Position numbers and translations under genes: made by a program
Assembly: GCA_002682825.1 (NCBI GenBank)
Contig: NOKP01000001.1
Location: 4,343,296-4,407,295, forward strand
DNA from: Neonectria sp. B-13
Lineage: Eukaryota; Ascomycota; Sordariomycetes; Hypocreales; Nectriaceae
Length of the DNA stretch: 64,000 bases
Direction: 5' to 3'
Shown: positions 31,156 to 42,943 of the stretch, piece after piece
How positions within the stretch are numbered: the stretch's first letter is position 1
How the letters are laid out: the number at the start of each line of letters is the position of its first letter
Notes under the pieces: generated by a model
Told to the model about the DNA's origin: nothing
The model's database searches: none
The model's input: the letters and a program-made list of their open reading frames with translations, nothing else

Positions 31156-31669
31156 GGCCTAGGTTGGACTATGGAAGCATGAATCAAGGGCACCTTTGTG
31201 GTGTGTGTCCCATCCAAGGATGCCGGGGTCTCCAGGTTCCCGTGCTCATCGTGGACAGCATCCTCGGGTGTTTTCGGCGAGAAGAAGCTGCGAAGAAAGC
31301 CCTGGGGCTTTGTAACCCGGTGTTGCCTGCGAAATCACTGAAGCAGGCGGAATTTTCGCTTGTCAAACGAGGCATTGAGGCCGTCACACGTTTGTTACTT
31401 AGTTAAGGTAGTTGGGAGTAAGCGGGGTCCCGTCGTCGAACATGGATGCGCCAACCCCACCACCATCCTCCACATGGACACATGGACCTGGCATCTTTAT
31501 GCAGTGAGAAGCCCGCCCCCCTAATGAAACGTCGCTACTTTCACCTCACTACTCAAACCGTCCCATTACCCTTATCCCTATCATTGTCTGTTTCTCAAGT
31601 AACTCTGTGATCTTTGGTTTCTTTGGTCCTGTACAAAGCAGTCCTACACCTCTCTAGTCGCTGATAAAC
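31156..31669. other. Intergenic region upstream of the nucleoside hydrolase gene
   Basis: 514 bp holding the RED-like 3' end and the promoter of the next gene, both on the plus strand. No repeat or gene seen. Confidence 0.6.
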
Positions 31670-33106
31670 ATGTCGTCCACCCAAGTCCCTGTCTGGTTGG
31701 ATTGCGACCCAGGCCATGATGTACGTTCCACTTGCACCTGCTACGGTGTGTTTCAGTCACGTCCAGTGGTCATCTCAGCTCAAGTGAGGACTTTGGGGAT
31801 AATACGGATGACGAGACACATGACTCAGATTTGAATACATATTTGACATCCAAGCCTCTGTCCTTGCCTCTCACCCAACCGCAATCAGCCTTTGAGACTC
31901 ACCTCGATTTAGGACGCCTTCGCCATCCTCCTGGCCGCCTACCACCCCAACATCAAGTTGCTAGGCATCTCAACCGTATTCGGCAATGCCTCGCTCGAGT
32001 ACGTCTTTGATTCTCTATTCCACCTCTTAAACATCTGAGCGTCTGACCCGGACCCTCAAAAGAAACACAACGCGCAATGCCGCATCCCTCCTCACCGCCA
32101 TCGGCAAGCACAAAGACATCCCTCTGCACGTTGGCCTATCCAAGGCCCTCGAGCGACCGGCTATTCACGCGCCGACGGACATCCATGGCGAATCCGGCCT
32201 CGACGGCACCGACCTCCTGCCGAAGCCCCTCACCACGCCGTCCCCGGTTCCCGGAGTCGAGGCCATGGCCGAGGCCATCCGTGTCCAGGAGCCCGGCACC
32301 GCCTGGATCGTCGCTACCGGCGCGCTGACTAACGTCGGGGCCCTCTTCCGCAAGTACCCGGAGCTCATCCCGCACATCAAGGGGCTGAGCCTCATGGGCG
32401 GTTCCATTGGCGATGGTTTCTCGGATGCGCCGCTTGGTGAGGTGGACGGACACCCCAGGATCGGTAACTATACGCCATGGGCCGAGTTCAACATCCTCGT
32501 GGACCCAGAGGCCGCAGCTACGGTGTTCCACAACAAGGAGATCGCAGCCAAGACTACAGTTGTGCCCTTGGACCTCAGTCACCAGGTGCTGGCCACGCCC
32601 GATGTGAGAGAAATGCTCTTGTATGGGCCTGACAGCGAGAAGGCTGGCCCTGGGAAGACGACCCTGAGGACTATGCTTGTGGAACTGCTCTACTTCTTCG
32701 CGAAAACATATGCGTACGTCCCTATTCCCCTCAATCGTTTCTGCAAACTTACTCTTTCCGTCTCAGTGACACCTTTGGAATCACCGCTGGTCCTCCGCTC
32801 CACGACCCCTTGGCCGTCGCCGCCGTCCTTATCGGGACCGAGGGTGAGATTCCCTTCTTCGAATGGGACGCCGTGCGAAGCCAGGCCCCCGAATTCAAGG
32901 AGCGCTTTGAGGTTACGGTCATCACTGAGGGCACTTTCGAGGAAGCCAAGGCGGGCAAGCAAACTGGCCGGACGCTGGCCAAAGTGCTGCCGCCAGGTGA
33001 GGAGGGTGTGAGAATCCCTCGTGGACTGGACATCCCCAAGTTCTGGCAGGTTATCGAGGAGTGCGTTGAGCGTGCAGATAAAGCGAACCTGGCGCAAGGA
33101 CAGTAG
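31670..33106 (+). CDS. Inosine-uridine preferring nucleoside hydrolase (Urh1-like)
   Basis: Four exons, 31670-31720, 31913-31998, 32063-32713 and 32767-33106; introns 192, 64 and 53 bp; 375 aa. Hydrolyses the N-glycosidic bond of ribonucleosides to base and ribose in pyrimidine/purine salvage. The calcium-binding Asp cluster is split by intron 1: [10 protein letters not shown] then [12 protein letters not shown], matching the family's DxDPGxDDAxA. Further hallmarks are [66 protein letters not shown] and, across the last intron, [15 protein letters not shown] with the conserved His-Asp. Uridine nucleosidase is the likeliest activity; the family varies in base preference. Confidence 0.92.
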
Positions 33107-33217
33107 CATGGACAACTCGGGCATGATAGAGTGGATTGATAAAGGGCATTTTCACGCGAGTGGTGTACTCCTAGGTCATAGACGTGTGTGGTGATTTCTC
33201 TATTGGATTATTTTGGT

Positions 33218-34321
33218 CTATAACTCATCTGGGACAGTAACTGCCCTCCCCGACTCAAAGTCGAGCATGAACCCCAGGCTCTGCTCGTACGTCCAAAGTG
33301 TGATGGCGCTTGCCGGCGCTGATTTGATAAGACTGATACCGAGACCTTTGTACAGGCCCCTGAAACCCTCCGTGCGAAGGATAGATCGGATAGCCGCTCG
33401 CGCCGTCGAATACTCGGGGATGTTGTTGTATGCATACTTGCTCCGCGTGGGGCCCTGGACCTGGATGCGCTTTCGCACGAGGTCGAGGGGGAATACAGCC
33501 GTCTTGGCCAGGATACTCGCGAGCATGCCAGCGGTGGCGTCACCGCTGCCCCAGGGCATGTGAAAGCCTTCAAGAGTTACCCGAAGCGACTCATAGGTAG
33601 CAAAGAAGATGCCCATAAAGGGGACAATCTGACCAAGGCCGGGGCCAATGCCGCGGAAGAACCCTCGCCAACCCTCGTCCCGTTTGATCTCCCATATAGC
33701 ATGGCGCAGGGACGGATAGATCTGGTGGCGGCCCTGGGCGGCAAACCGCGTGCGCAAGAGGTCGAGGGGGTATGTGAGGCTCGTAGCCGTAGCGCCGGAG
33801 GTGGCACCAGCGATGAAGCTCTCGGCGGCGTCGGGGAGGCGGTTCTGGAATGAATTTTGGAGGAAGAGGGTGGTGGTGCGGTAAGTGGTGAACTGAATGG
33901 CAGCGTAGCAAACATACATGAGCTCGGCAGGGACGTTGCCCTTCCAGAGCCCGGTGAAGCCCTCGTGCTTGAGGATGTGCTTGAGGGTCGAGACGGCGCC
34001 ACGGTAGGCGGGTGCGTTGCGGAGGGCGAGGAGAGGGTCGGATAAGGAGTGCGGTTGGAGTTGGAGGCGAATCTTGACGACGTCGAGTGGCGCAACGACG
34101 AAGCTGTATATCGACTCTTGTCAGCCTTTGGTGTTCGATGAGAAGGGTAACAAAACGAGGGAGGAACGGTACCGAGAGACTAAGCCCGCTATCGCGCCGG
34201 CCGACACGACCTGCAATCTAGAGCCCTGGTGAGATGTTAGTCTGGGATTCGTCAAGAGTGAGGCCTGGGATTGCAGAAAACATACCTCATCTTTGAGGCG
34301 ACCTCCATCTCTGTGCGACAT
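33218..34321 (-). CDS. tpc1: Mitochondrial thiamine pyrophosphate carrier Tpc1
   Basis: Three exons, 34321-34286, 34225-34173 and 34103-33218; introns 60 and 69 bp; 324 aa. SLC25-family carrier that brings thiamine pyrophosphate into the matrix for pyruvate and 2-oxoglutarate dehydrogenases. The three signature motifs are [24 protein letters not shown] and [13 protein letters not shown]; the start [37 protein letters not shown] and [12 protein letters not shown] are like fungal Tpc1 proteins. The gene converges on the nucleoside hydrolase gene with only 111 bp between stops. A carrier for another coenzyme is the alternative reading. Confidence 0.88.
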
Positions 34322-36789
34322 GCATGCGGCGGCCTTGGCCCTGACGGACCGTAGGCGCAGAACCTACTGCTCAATCGAACCCTGACCAGTCTTATAAATG
34401 CAGAGCTATCGTAATCGAGGCACGACGACGGATCAGGCGGCGAGCGTGACGATGGTGATAAAAAAAAAAGGGTTGCTGACAAGCGCCGAGATTCGGCGGA
34501 GGAAGATGCGACGGGAAGTAAGAGATCTCGGAAGAACAACACCGAGAAGCGAGGGCAAGGGCGAGGGTCCGGGACAAGGGCGCTATGCGGGGAAGGAGTG
34601 CGCCGCGAAGCACGAGGTCGCATAGGAGGGGAAGGGAAAAAAAGAGTGCTGATTAACGCCTTGCGCCTGCGTTGTTGACTTGAGGAGTCGGAATTGAAGT
34701 TATCGTGACGAGAAAGCAATCTGGCCGGTGTGGCCAAGAAAATCCAGGGTCACCCGCACAAAGTTTTGGAGGGCGGACCAGTGACGACATGGTGACCAGG
34801 GGGCCGCGCCAACTGGACTAGCGACGGGTTGAGACGGTTGCGGGCGGCGGCATGGCGGTTCAACAAGATGGTCGCGGAGTTACAATACCCCGAGGGAGTG
34901 TTTGTTGGCAATGCTTTGATGCAATGCGATGCAATGAGGGTGAGTTCTTGAGGAAAGGTTGGGGCAGCCTGGTGTTGAAATTCCCCCTGCATCTGGACTC
35001 GCTGGGGGTTTAATCTAATCTGCATCATGTTAATGGCTCTCGGTATTTGTTGACCGAGGTTGATGTGATGTGCAGCGCCTGGTTGAGACATGGGCGAACA
35101 TGCCACACAGCCCGAGATGATCAGATCGGCGGGAGCACGGAGGACGGGTATCTGTTGAACGGACCACCTCATGGGTTATGTTCGATCTTGTATGTGTGCC
35201 ATTCGGTTGGGGTTTTGCTCTGTTCCTTGGGAAACCAACCATTTGTGCTCCCAGTCAGGTGAGTTTAGGCTGTCGGAGCGCAGGTAGATAGCACACAAGG
35301 ACCCCAAACTTCAAGACTCTAAATCCGAGAGTGAAGTCCCATGGGGTCACTGGAACCAACCATCGGCTTGTTAATTGATTTTCATTGATTTCGGAGGTGT
35401 GGTTTACTTGTTCCGGAACTGCTCCGGAGCCACAGGGATTCTCTAGACTACACCAGCACAGCCTGGCAGCCAATGGAGCTTAGTCTATTGACTACCTAAA
35501 TAGAGCGCAGCCGAAATATGAGGGGCGGGATCAGTCTGCCGAACCAACTCCGAGAGTGATGATGAAGACCTGGCACGGGCCAATGCGACGTACTCGGTAC
35601 AGCAGGGCCCGATCTCACGAGAGAAATGGCTGATGACAGTTTGCAGACAACACGAAGGACTGCATCGATGCATGAGCACAGTCGAGCCTGCCGTGACATA
35701 CCAACACTCACGGGTCTAAGGCAGTCGAAGGGGTCATTCCTCAATCTACTTAATCTGCAACGTCATGGGACACTGGGTCAGTCAACAACAAGACACAACG
35801 GAATTATGGAACCCAGGTGTCCTGCGAATCAGTGCCACGAGACGAACTTGTGCGGCGTCTCTAGGTACCGAGTCAGCGGATCTCATCGCGGGGCTTCCCA
35901 GATTACCCCACAGGCCCAAGGAGCCACGGAGCCTCACAGCGTTAGCTTCCATTGCCCCGAGCGAGCCATCCACTGAACAGCCGCTGAAATACCACTGACA
36001 CCCACCGACACCCACCGTAGGCCCTCACGATGGTGGAGGCCTGCAAACGTTGCTGTCCATTCCGGAGCTGCGTAATTGGCTGGGGCACTTCGGCATCCCA
36101 TCGGCAGGCTCTGAGGGAACGCCCCAAAAACCCCCCGGAAGCGGCGCTGGTACACGGGCCCACGGGCACCTTCCATCTGGCCAGGTTGAGGCTGAGGCGC
36201 TGGGAAAGAGCTTCTCATAAGAGGGGCCGGGCAACGGCGGCGCGTCACTTGACGGAGAAAGGTGCCGCTGCCACCGCAAAGTACCCGACCCGACTGACTG
36301 CAACCGTAAAAGTACCCGACTGACTGCCTCTCGTCCTTCCACTTCTCCGGCCTATTTCTCCTCTCATACCCTCCTCCATATTTTTTTTCTTTCCCTCTCT
36401 TTCACTTTCTTCCACTATCCAGTTCCCAGTGCAACTTCCGTCCTCCATCGAAATCCCGCCCTTGTCCATCGTCAGCACGTGTCGACCAGGTGCCAGCCCG
36501 CTCCCGGCTCCGTCCTCCCGTCCCGTCCTCCCCTCCGCGAAACGACCGAGACAACCTCCGGCCATCACATGCGAAGTGAAGCCCCGCCCTCCAGCTTCAG
36601 AGCAACTCGAATCCCCTACCTGTCCGACAAACTCTTCAATATAAAACCGAAGTGGGAGAAGGCTTGAGTGCAACCGCAGCACACTTTACCTTCCCTCACC
36701 CTCCTCTCTCCGATACTCACCAATACCCGCCTCGCTCGTCCGGCATTCCGTCCTCGATACTTGAATTCTTCGGTCCTTCGCATCTCACA
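34322..36789. other. Gene-free stretch between tpc1 and the acidic protein gene
   Basis: 2.47 kb. A short poly-A run (about 34460-34469), a doublet of GACACCCACC (about 35997-36017) and pyrimidine-rich promoter sequence before 36790 are the only marks. Open frames here are short and without family features. Confidence 0.6.
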
Positions 36790-37983
36790 ATGGCTTCCCA
36801 CATCCTGCCCCCGAACCCGGCGGAGCTCCTTGCTCCCTTCCTCCCCGCTCTCCCCGCTGCCGCCTTGTCGACTCAACCAGCCATTGGCATTCTGCCCCTC
36901 CTCTCTCCCATCTTGCGCCAAAGAGTCAATATCCTGTCATCCTCCAGTACTGAGCCATGGCTGCGACTGCTGTGCTACGACACAGCCAAGGCTGCGAAGC
37001 TAACCGAGATTGCCCAGAGCGGCAATCTAGAGCCGCACCCTGTGTCTGGCGAAGTCGAAGTAGACTGGGATTACGATGCCGAGATCCGCTTTCGACGGGT
37101 TGATCAGGAGACTGCTCAGGCCCTCGTCGCCCTCGACAACCTCGGCTTGGCTTTCCAGCTTGTCTACTGTATCGGCGACGAGGAAGGTGGCGGCGATGGG
37201 TGGAGGGTCGGGGAGGTGACTGTCACAGACAAGCCGTCGCCGTTCTCGCAATTCGGAGGAGTCTCAAGCCTGGCGGAAGCTGAGCGACAGTTCGAAGAAA
37301 CTAAGGCAAAGAAGCCAGAACCCCAAGTCAGCAGCACGAGCTCCCACACTCTGCACGCCCCCCACGATGGTCATGGCGACGACGATGACGACGATGATTA
37401 CTGGGCGCGGTATGACGCAACTCCTGCGCGCACGCCAGCCCAGAAGCGGTCGCCTGCTCCCCCGTCAATGGCCACATCCCAAGCAGACGATCACCACGCG
37501 TCAAATGAAGACGATTACTTTGCTCAGTATGACGATGTCCAGCCGGCCATGGACCCCCATGACCCCGACGAGGATGTTGGACAGGCGCAACTGGCCCCAC
37601 CCATAGGTCTTCGCCGAGGAAGTGCCCATGAGTCTGCTGAGGCAACGGAGCTGAACGAGACGCAGGGTGCATGGACCCTTGCTGAGCTCGACAAAACCGA
37701 ATCGAACCCGAACTCAGGTGGGGATGACGCCGAACACCTCTCAGCACTCCTTCACCCACGCCCGGCGTCGAGTGCCAGCTCCAAGGGCTCCAGTACCGTT
37801 GCTAAGCTCGAGGCCACAGCCGAGTCGCAGGAGCAGAACGAGTTTGGCGTCAAGCAGCACGTATCCCGCAGCATCCGCAGTCTGTACTTTCTAGCACGCT
37901 CCTCGGGTATCGACCGAGACCAGTTTGAACGCCTCATCCACACCGAGCTCGATGTTCTTGGGATGATGGAGGACCACGACTGA
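36790..37983 (+). CDS. Conserved acidic fungal protein of unknown function
   Basis: Single-exon gene for 397 aa. The N-terminal 150 residues look folded: a hydrophobic start (LLAPFLPALPAAALSTQPAIGILPLLSPILRQRVNILS), then WLRLLCYD and a VDWDYDAEIRFRRVDQETAQALVALDNLGLAFQLVYC segment. The middle is acidic and disordered and holds two similar short units, DDYWARYDATPA and DDYFAQYDDVQPA. The C-terminal 50 residues (GVKQHVSRSIRSLYFLARSSGIDRDQFERLIHTELDVL) form a helical conserved-looking tail. I do not recognise the family and propose no function; orthologues in other ascomycetes are likely because of the well-formed ends. Confidence 0.75.
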   Translation: MASHILPPNPAELLAPFLPALPAAALSTQPAIGILPLLSPILRQRVNILSSSSTEPWLRLLCYDTAKAAKLTEIAQSGNLEPHPVSGEVEVDWDYDAEIRFRRVDQETAQALVALDNLGLAFQLVYCIGDEEGGGDGWRVGEVTVTDKPSPFSQFGGVSSLAEAERQFEETKAKKPEPQVSSTSSHTLHAPHDGHGDDDDDDDYWARYDATPARTPAQKRSPAPPSMATSQADDHHASNEDDYFAQYDDVQPAMDPHDPDEDVGQAQLAPPIGLRRGSAHESAEATELNETQGAWTLAELDKTESNPNSGGDDAEHLSALLHPRPASSASSKGSSTVAKLEATAESQEQNEFGVKQHVSRSIRSLYFLARSSGIDRDQFERLIHTELDVLGMMEDHD

Positions 37984-38863
37984 GGAAATTTAGGACGCGA
38001 AACCGTACCATGTGCAGGCGTTAGTCATTAGATCACGATGCGTATGTATGGGGCGGCTGGAATGATGAGTAGATTGGAAAGATGTCGTTCCAGGATATCC
38101 AAGTATAGCATGTATGGCGTTGTTTGGGTCAGTTTGAGGAATGGTTAACCACAATGGGTCCATTGTGTTTGGGTACCGGTAGCCTGTTTTTAGGGGAGCA
38201 TGGCATCTCATAACCTTTATATACCAGGGAAGAATCAATCTCAACAAATTGAGTATGGCGCAGCTGGCAGTATTTCTTGTTCGGGTGATTTGACGACTGC
38301 TAGATAAGTAGTATGCCAAACGGCCGCCGTGCCGAGGTCTGGGAGGGGGGGGGAGTGCGTCATGGTGGCCAATCCGACGGCATTGCGGCCGCCGCGGTAT
38401 TTGGATGTTGGGACAGCCCCTCATCTCAAAGACCTTCGGCTTCCGGGGCAGAAGTCACTCGGGGTTTCGGACACTCAAATGCTGTACGGGCAGTGAAATT
38501 GCGATTCCGATTGTCTCAGTTCAGTCTTGTATATTCAGAGTCTTACACTGTACCTGACTATGAGCTTCCGCCAAAGTATAAACAGTCATTAAAAGAGCTT
38601 TGAGTTCCGTAAAAACGCCACGCAGGTTTTGTCACAGAGCTTGACTTTACCCAGATTGAATGCCAGAAAATGAATGATACGCCTCCCAAGTTCATCAAAG
38701 GTCCATCTCATCCATCATTTCATCCACGGTCGTGACGCCCATGCCCATTTCGTCCATGTTCATTTTATCCAGGTTCAGGACGCCCCCCCGAGATAATATT
38801 ATTTATCCCAGACAGTTGCCAATTCTTGTTCTCCTTATTCACACAAGTCCACACACACCCACG
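37984..38863. other. Intergenic: convergent 3' ends
   Basis: 880 bp, AT-richer than coding sequence, between two convergent genes. No gene seen. Confidence 0.6.
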
Positions 38864-40387
38864 CTATGCGATGACGAGATTGTCGAGGGCGACGCGCGCC
38901 GTCTCGAGGATCCTGACGCAATTGCGCTCCTCGGGCAGACACGGCTTGTTCGGGTAGATGACACCCATGGGCATCGCCTTGGCTAATTGGCCGCTTGCGA
39001 TGAGGCTGTCGAGTATTTCGTGGCGCTTGCGCGTACGCTGTTCGAGGACGGTGACGACGTCTTGGAGACCGAGTTGGCTGTAAGTCTCGCGGGTGGAGAT
39101 GCCGTCGTCCTTTTCCCCCAGACCGTACACGTCCAACCGTAAGATCGCGCGGATCGTCATGCGCCACATATCCGGGGCCATACTCGAGTTGTTGTAGCTC
39201 TGCACAGCGGAGCAGCTGTCGGAGCACTCGCCGACCATCCCCCAGAGGCCGCCGATGTCTTTGAAAGAGAACCAAAAGGTACGCCCTTGCTTCTTGGCCA
39301 GGGCCGTCTCGGCATCCACCATTTCGAGGATGGTGGCGTAAGCGTTGCAGGCGGACGGCACGAGTGTCCCCAGGAACATGAGGTTCTGGAAGCACTGGAT
39401 CGGCGGCGGGGTCGACGGCTCGTCGAGGAGCGGCACGGAGCAGGTGGGGCAGTTGATGACGTCGTGGGCCACCTTGGAGGCGTTGCGGGCGGCGCGCATG
39501 GCCGGGATGACGTCCGAGGGCAGGCGGGAGAGGTCATCGAGGGCGAGGAAGAGGGAAGAAAGGCAGCTGCAGTTGACGGTCGGGACGGCGCGCATCGACG
39601 GCGGCGGCGGCGGCGGCGTCGACACGGAGCCGTCGGGGGATCCGACCGACGTGCCGTGATCGCTGCCGAGCGATGAGTCGGCGGGCGTCGAGGTGCTGGT
39701 GCCGCGAGGCAGACTTACTTGTTCAGCCATGTACCGCTGCAGGGAATCGCTGAGGTCTTTGGAGGCGGCCTGGGAGTGGTCCGGCTCGTCAAAATTGATG
39801 GACCCGAGAAGGTCGACGCCAATGAAGTTGAGCGGAGGGACCGCCGGTGGTCCGCCGTCGGTGGGGAGATAGAGATTGGGGTCGGCCGGTGTCTCAATGT
39901 AGTTGTTGGGCAGAAGATCCCAGAACTCCATGTTGGAGGAGCCAGGGTCGTCGAGGAAGTTGAAGTTCGGGTCAACGGTCACGGGCGGATGAGTATGGAA
40001 GCCGCTCATGCCGAGAGGCTGCTGAGCAGAAACAGCGCTCATGGCAATCGTCGGGTCAGGGTGCACCAGCTCTTCTTGGGTGGCGGGCGGCGCGCCGTCC
40101 TCCTCGACATGGCGTCGCTTGCGAGGGCGGCCCATGGGCTTCTGCGGAGAGTAGTGGCATAGAATGCCTTCTTTGCGGCACCTGGCACAGCCGTCAGGCT
40201 CCTTGGAGCAGGCGAGTTTTCGGGATCCTAGATGAGCCGGTCAATCAACAAAAGTCGCCGAGAGCCCGGGACGCCGGATCGACGGCATCACGGGCATCCA
40301 TCCACTTTACTCGGACTTACGGCATTCATCGCAGGCCCGGTGCTTTGGCACGCCGTCCGGGGCCGGAGGAGGGGCGGCGGATGTCAT
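38864..40387 (-). CDS. Zn2Cys6 transcription factor, AflR-like architecture
   Basis: Two exons, 40387-40321 and 40227-38864, with a 93-bp intron; 476 aa. The DNA-binding domain lies at the very N-terminus and is split by the intron: C-x2-C-x6-C-x6-C-x2-C-x6-C (CDEC, RSRKLAC, SKEPDGC, ARC, RKEGILC), followed by a basic segment GRPRKRRHVEED. The middle is Pro/Ser-rich. The C-terminal half (NCSCLSSLFLALDDLSRLP, KVAHDVINCPTC, ILEMVDAETALAKK, RLDVYGLGEKD) resembles the regulatory region of AflR-type regulators of secondary metabolism rather than the common fungal MHR domain. No biosynthetic cluster surrounds it. A GTAAGT inside exon 2 (39718-39713) is read as coding because no fitting acceptor was found. 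Confidence 0.85.
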
Positions 40388-41423
40388 GGCTAGACGCACA
40401 AGCGCGGAGAGGGCGGAAGGGCGGGATGGGATTGTCGTCTCGGAGGACAATTTTTCGGATTCGGTCAGGAAAAGCCGCGTCGTTGGGTCGTTCTTCCCGG
40501 AGTGAGTCGTGATAATGGATGGGGATGTGGAGCAAGGAGGGCAGAAAAGTCTCCGACGCTTGGACAAACTGCCCGAAGCGCGAGGTTCATATAGGAATAA
40601 GAGGCCGGGGAGGCCAACGGTGGATGACGGATGATGGGTGATGATGGGTGAATGGATGATAGATAGCACAATAACACGGACACAAAGCAGTCCGACCGAA
40701 GCCGCGAGTTACAACCAAAACGGGCAACGGGTGGTGTGCAGGAGCAGGAGCCAAGACGGAGCACAACCCACGATCAGTGACAGTCAGTCAACTGTCAGCA
40801 CTTGGGTTCGTTCTGGGCCGCAACAGCACGCAACCAAAAACACAGTGACAACTTGACAAGCGCTGGGAGCCCGGAGGAAGGGTCCGCATCCATGGTTGTA
40901 AAGCCGGCCCTAGCGCACAGCAGCACTGGGGGCGCGCGTCTGGCGTTACAGTGCGTTCAGCCCTGTGAGGAGAAGTGAGGAGACCGAGATGGGGCCGTCG
41001 AGTCAAATCAGCGTCCAGCGTGTCGAGGGGCCGGACCCTCTGTTGAGCGGGTTTTGGAGGCGTCGAGGCCCCAAAAAGTTCCATTTTGGACCTTTGGTTG
41101 TTTGCGTTCCAAGTCGACTCCGTCCAGCTACTTACAGTGCGTATGCTATGCATGGTCCGTTTGACGGTCTGCCGGGCGACGCCGAGACTCCGTTCCGCCC
41201 ACGCCCGTGCATGCCCCATGCCGACAATCGCGGTTAGGTGCTCCCCGTAGGGCTGTGGACGCCATACACACGTGTAGATATGCCGTCGGGTGTCTACGAC
41301 ACTCACCCTTTCGCCTGCTTGGTCATCGTACTATCAGAAGGAGGTCGGGGCTCTCGAATCTGGCAGTGATGGATAGCATCGTCGAGGGTAAGGCTGAGGC
41401 TTGTCAATCGCCGGGCGTAGACT

Positions 41424-41455
41424 ATCCCATGGACGTCAGATCCCATGGACGTCAG
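41424..41455. repeat. Two perfect 16-bp tandem repeats containing GACGTCA
   Basis: Two head-to-tail copies of ATCCCATGGACGTCAG. Each holds GACGTCA, which is TGACGTC on the other strand, a CRE-like bZIP site; another GACGTC follows directly. The site is in the divergent region, about 1.0 kb from the Zn2Cys6 gene start and 1.5 kb from the acyltransferase start. Confidence 0.65.
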
Positions 41456-42710
41456 ACGTCCATCATGGCCACTGGCAAACTCTAGAGCGATCGTCCCCCC
41501 CGTACAGCATTCTCCCAGAGACCCAGCCCAGCCCGTCTCCTCGGGTAGTCAGTCTATTGTCTTGGCTGGGACTGGCCCACGTCAGAGGTCCCTGTCGTCG
41601 ATATCTGACCTACAGCAGCGATCCAAAACGTGGATCCATCAAGACGGCCAGTTGACTCGCTGGCGACTCCGTGACCTGGCCTGATTTCAAATCACGAGCC
41701 CAGAATATGGGGTTCTCGGCGGTTATGTCTACATCTGCGTCGGCGTCTGCATGTTCAGCTTGTCAGGCCGGTTGACTTTTAATCAACATGCACCCCCCGG
41801 AAAGGAGCCTCGGTGAGATGGATGGAGTCTGGAGATCTGAGATGCCGAGCTTGGGCCTCACCCCTGCAGGATCGAGACATCTCGTCTCTTTCTCCCGTCT
41901 CTCTCATCCAGATGAGTAAAGGCGAGGTTGTTGCAATGCAAACTTGTTCAACCCACAGAGAAACCATCACGCAGGCTTGCGATCACCTAAACGGATGACG
42001 GCTGATTGATTATGTATGGCACGGTCGGACGGGAGGAAGGGAGGTGCATCATGATGCCATGTACGGTTGGTTACCCCCGTGCATGTCCAGGGTTGAACCC
42101 GAAGCATGGATTCATCCGCTGTTGGCGATGGTGGGGAAATCATAGGGCTGATGGCTGCAACCAGACGTTGGACGCCCCGGGCCTGTGAAGACCCTGTAGT
42201 TAGACCACTCTGTTCGTAGCAGCGTTGGATTGGGTCCTACTGCTCGGAGCAGATGCTATCCGAGACGGGATGCAAAGCTGTCCATCACATCAACTCGCAC
42301 CTGTTCTACCCGGTGACGAGGTTCAGCCCGCAGTGTTGCACAGGCAGTCTTGAAATCGCATCGGACGTCCAACGTCAGCCAGCTTTCGAATGCGGCTATT
42401 TGGCATCTTTTAGCGACGCAGCCTTTCAGAACCGATTCCCCCCCACCACCACTAACAACCTAGCGTGGGCGGCGCTCGCTGCGTGTCAATGATCCTTCCA
42501 TCTGACTTCCATATTCACGACTTTCGTCTCTATTCCAACGGCTCACGGCTTGCTTCAACTTTCTTGCTAGCTCTAGTGCCGGCTTAGTAGTACAGCTATG
42601 TTTAGGTCCTGAGCTCAGGCCCCCAAACAATGCCGGGGAACCAACTCGACCCAGCCCCTCCCTCCTTGTCATCATCACCTGTCAAAAGAGGATCAACTGC
42701 AACTCAGACA

Positions 42711-42723
42711 AAGAGAGAGAGAA

Positions 42724-42754
<31 letters not shown>
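42711..42754. repeat. GA microsatellite
   Basis: A run of GA with a few GAAA interruptions, about 190 bp upstream of the acyltransferase start codon. Confidence 0.85.
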
Positions 42755-42832
42755 TAATGATACATCTGCCAACTCTTCCTTGGTACCTACAGGTTAGTAC
42801 TCTCACAACCTGATCCATCTCCCCCACCCTAC

Positions 42833-42865
42833 CCTACCTACCTACCTACCTACCTACCTACCTAC
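42833..42865. repeat. CTAC tetranucleotide microsatellite
   Basis: About eight CTAC units, 80-110 bp upstream of the acyltransferase ATG, probably in its promoter or 5' untranslated region. Confidence 0.85.
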
Positions 42866-42943
42866 AGTACCTAATCCCACCCATTCATTCCATTATTAGC
42901 TCGTACCCCAGCCCAGCGTTCCATCATCGCCAATCTCACCGCC

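Larger units (their letters stand above)
40388..42943. other. Gene-free divergent region between the Zn2Cys6 factor and the acyltransferase gene
   Basis: 2.56 kb. Contains a 16-bp tandem duplication with GACGTCA cores (41424-41455), a GA microsatellite (about 42711-42754) and a CTAC array (about 42833-42865). No gene seen. Confidence 0.6.

Noticed and set aside
39713..39718. GTAAGT donor-like site inside exon 2 of the Zn2Cys6 gene
   Set aside because: The frame reads through with family-like composition and no acceptor with a branch site was found that keeps the frame.
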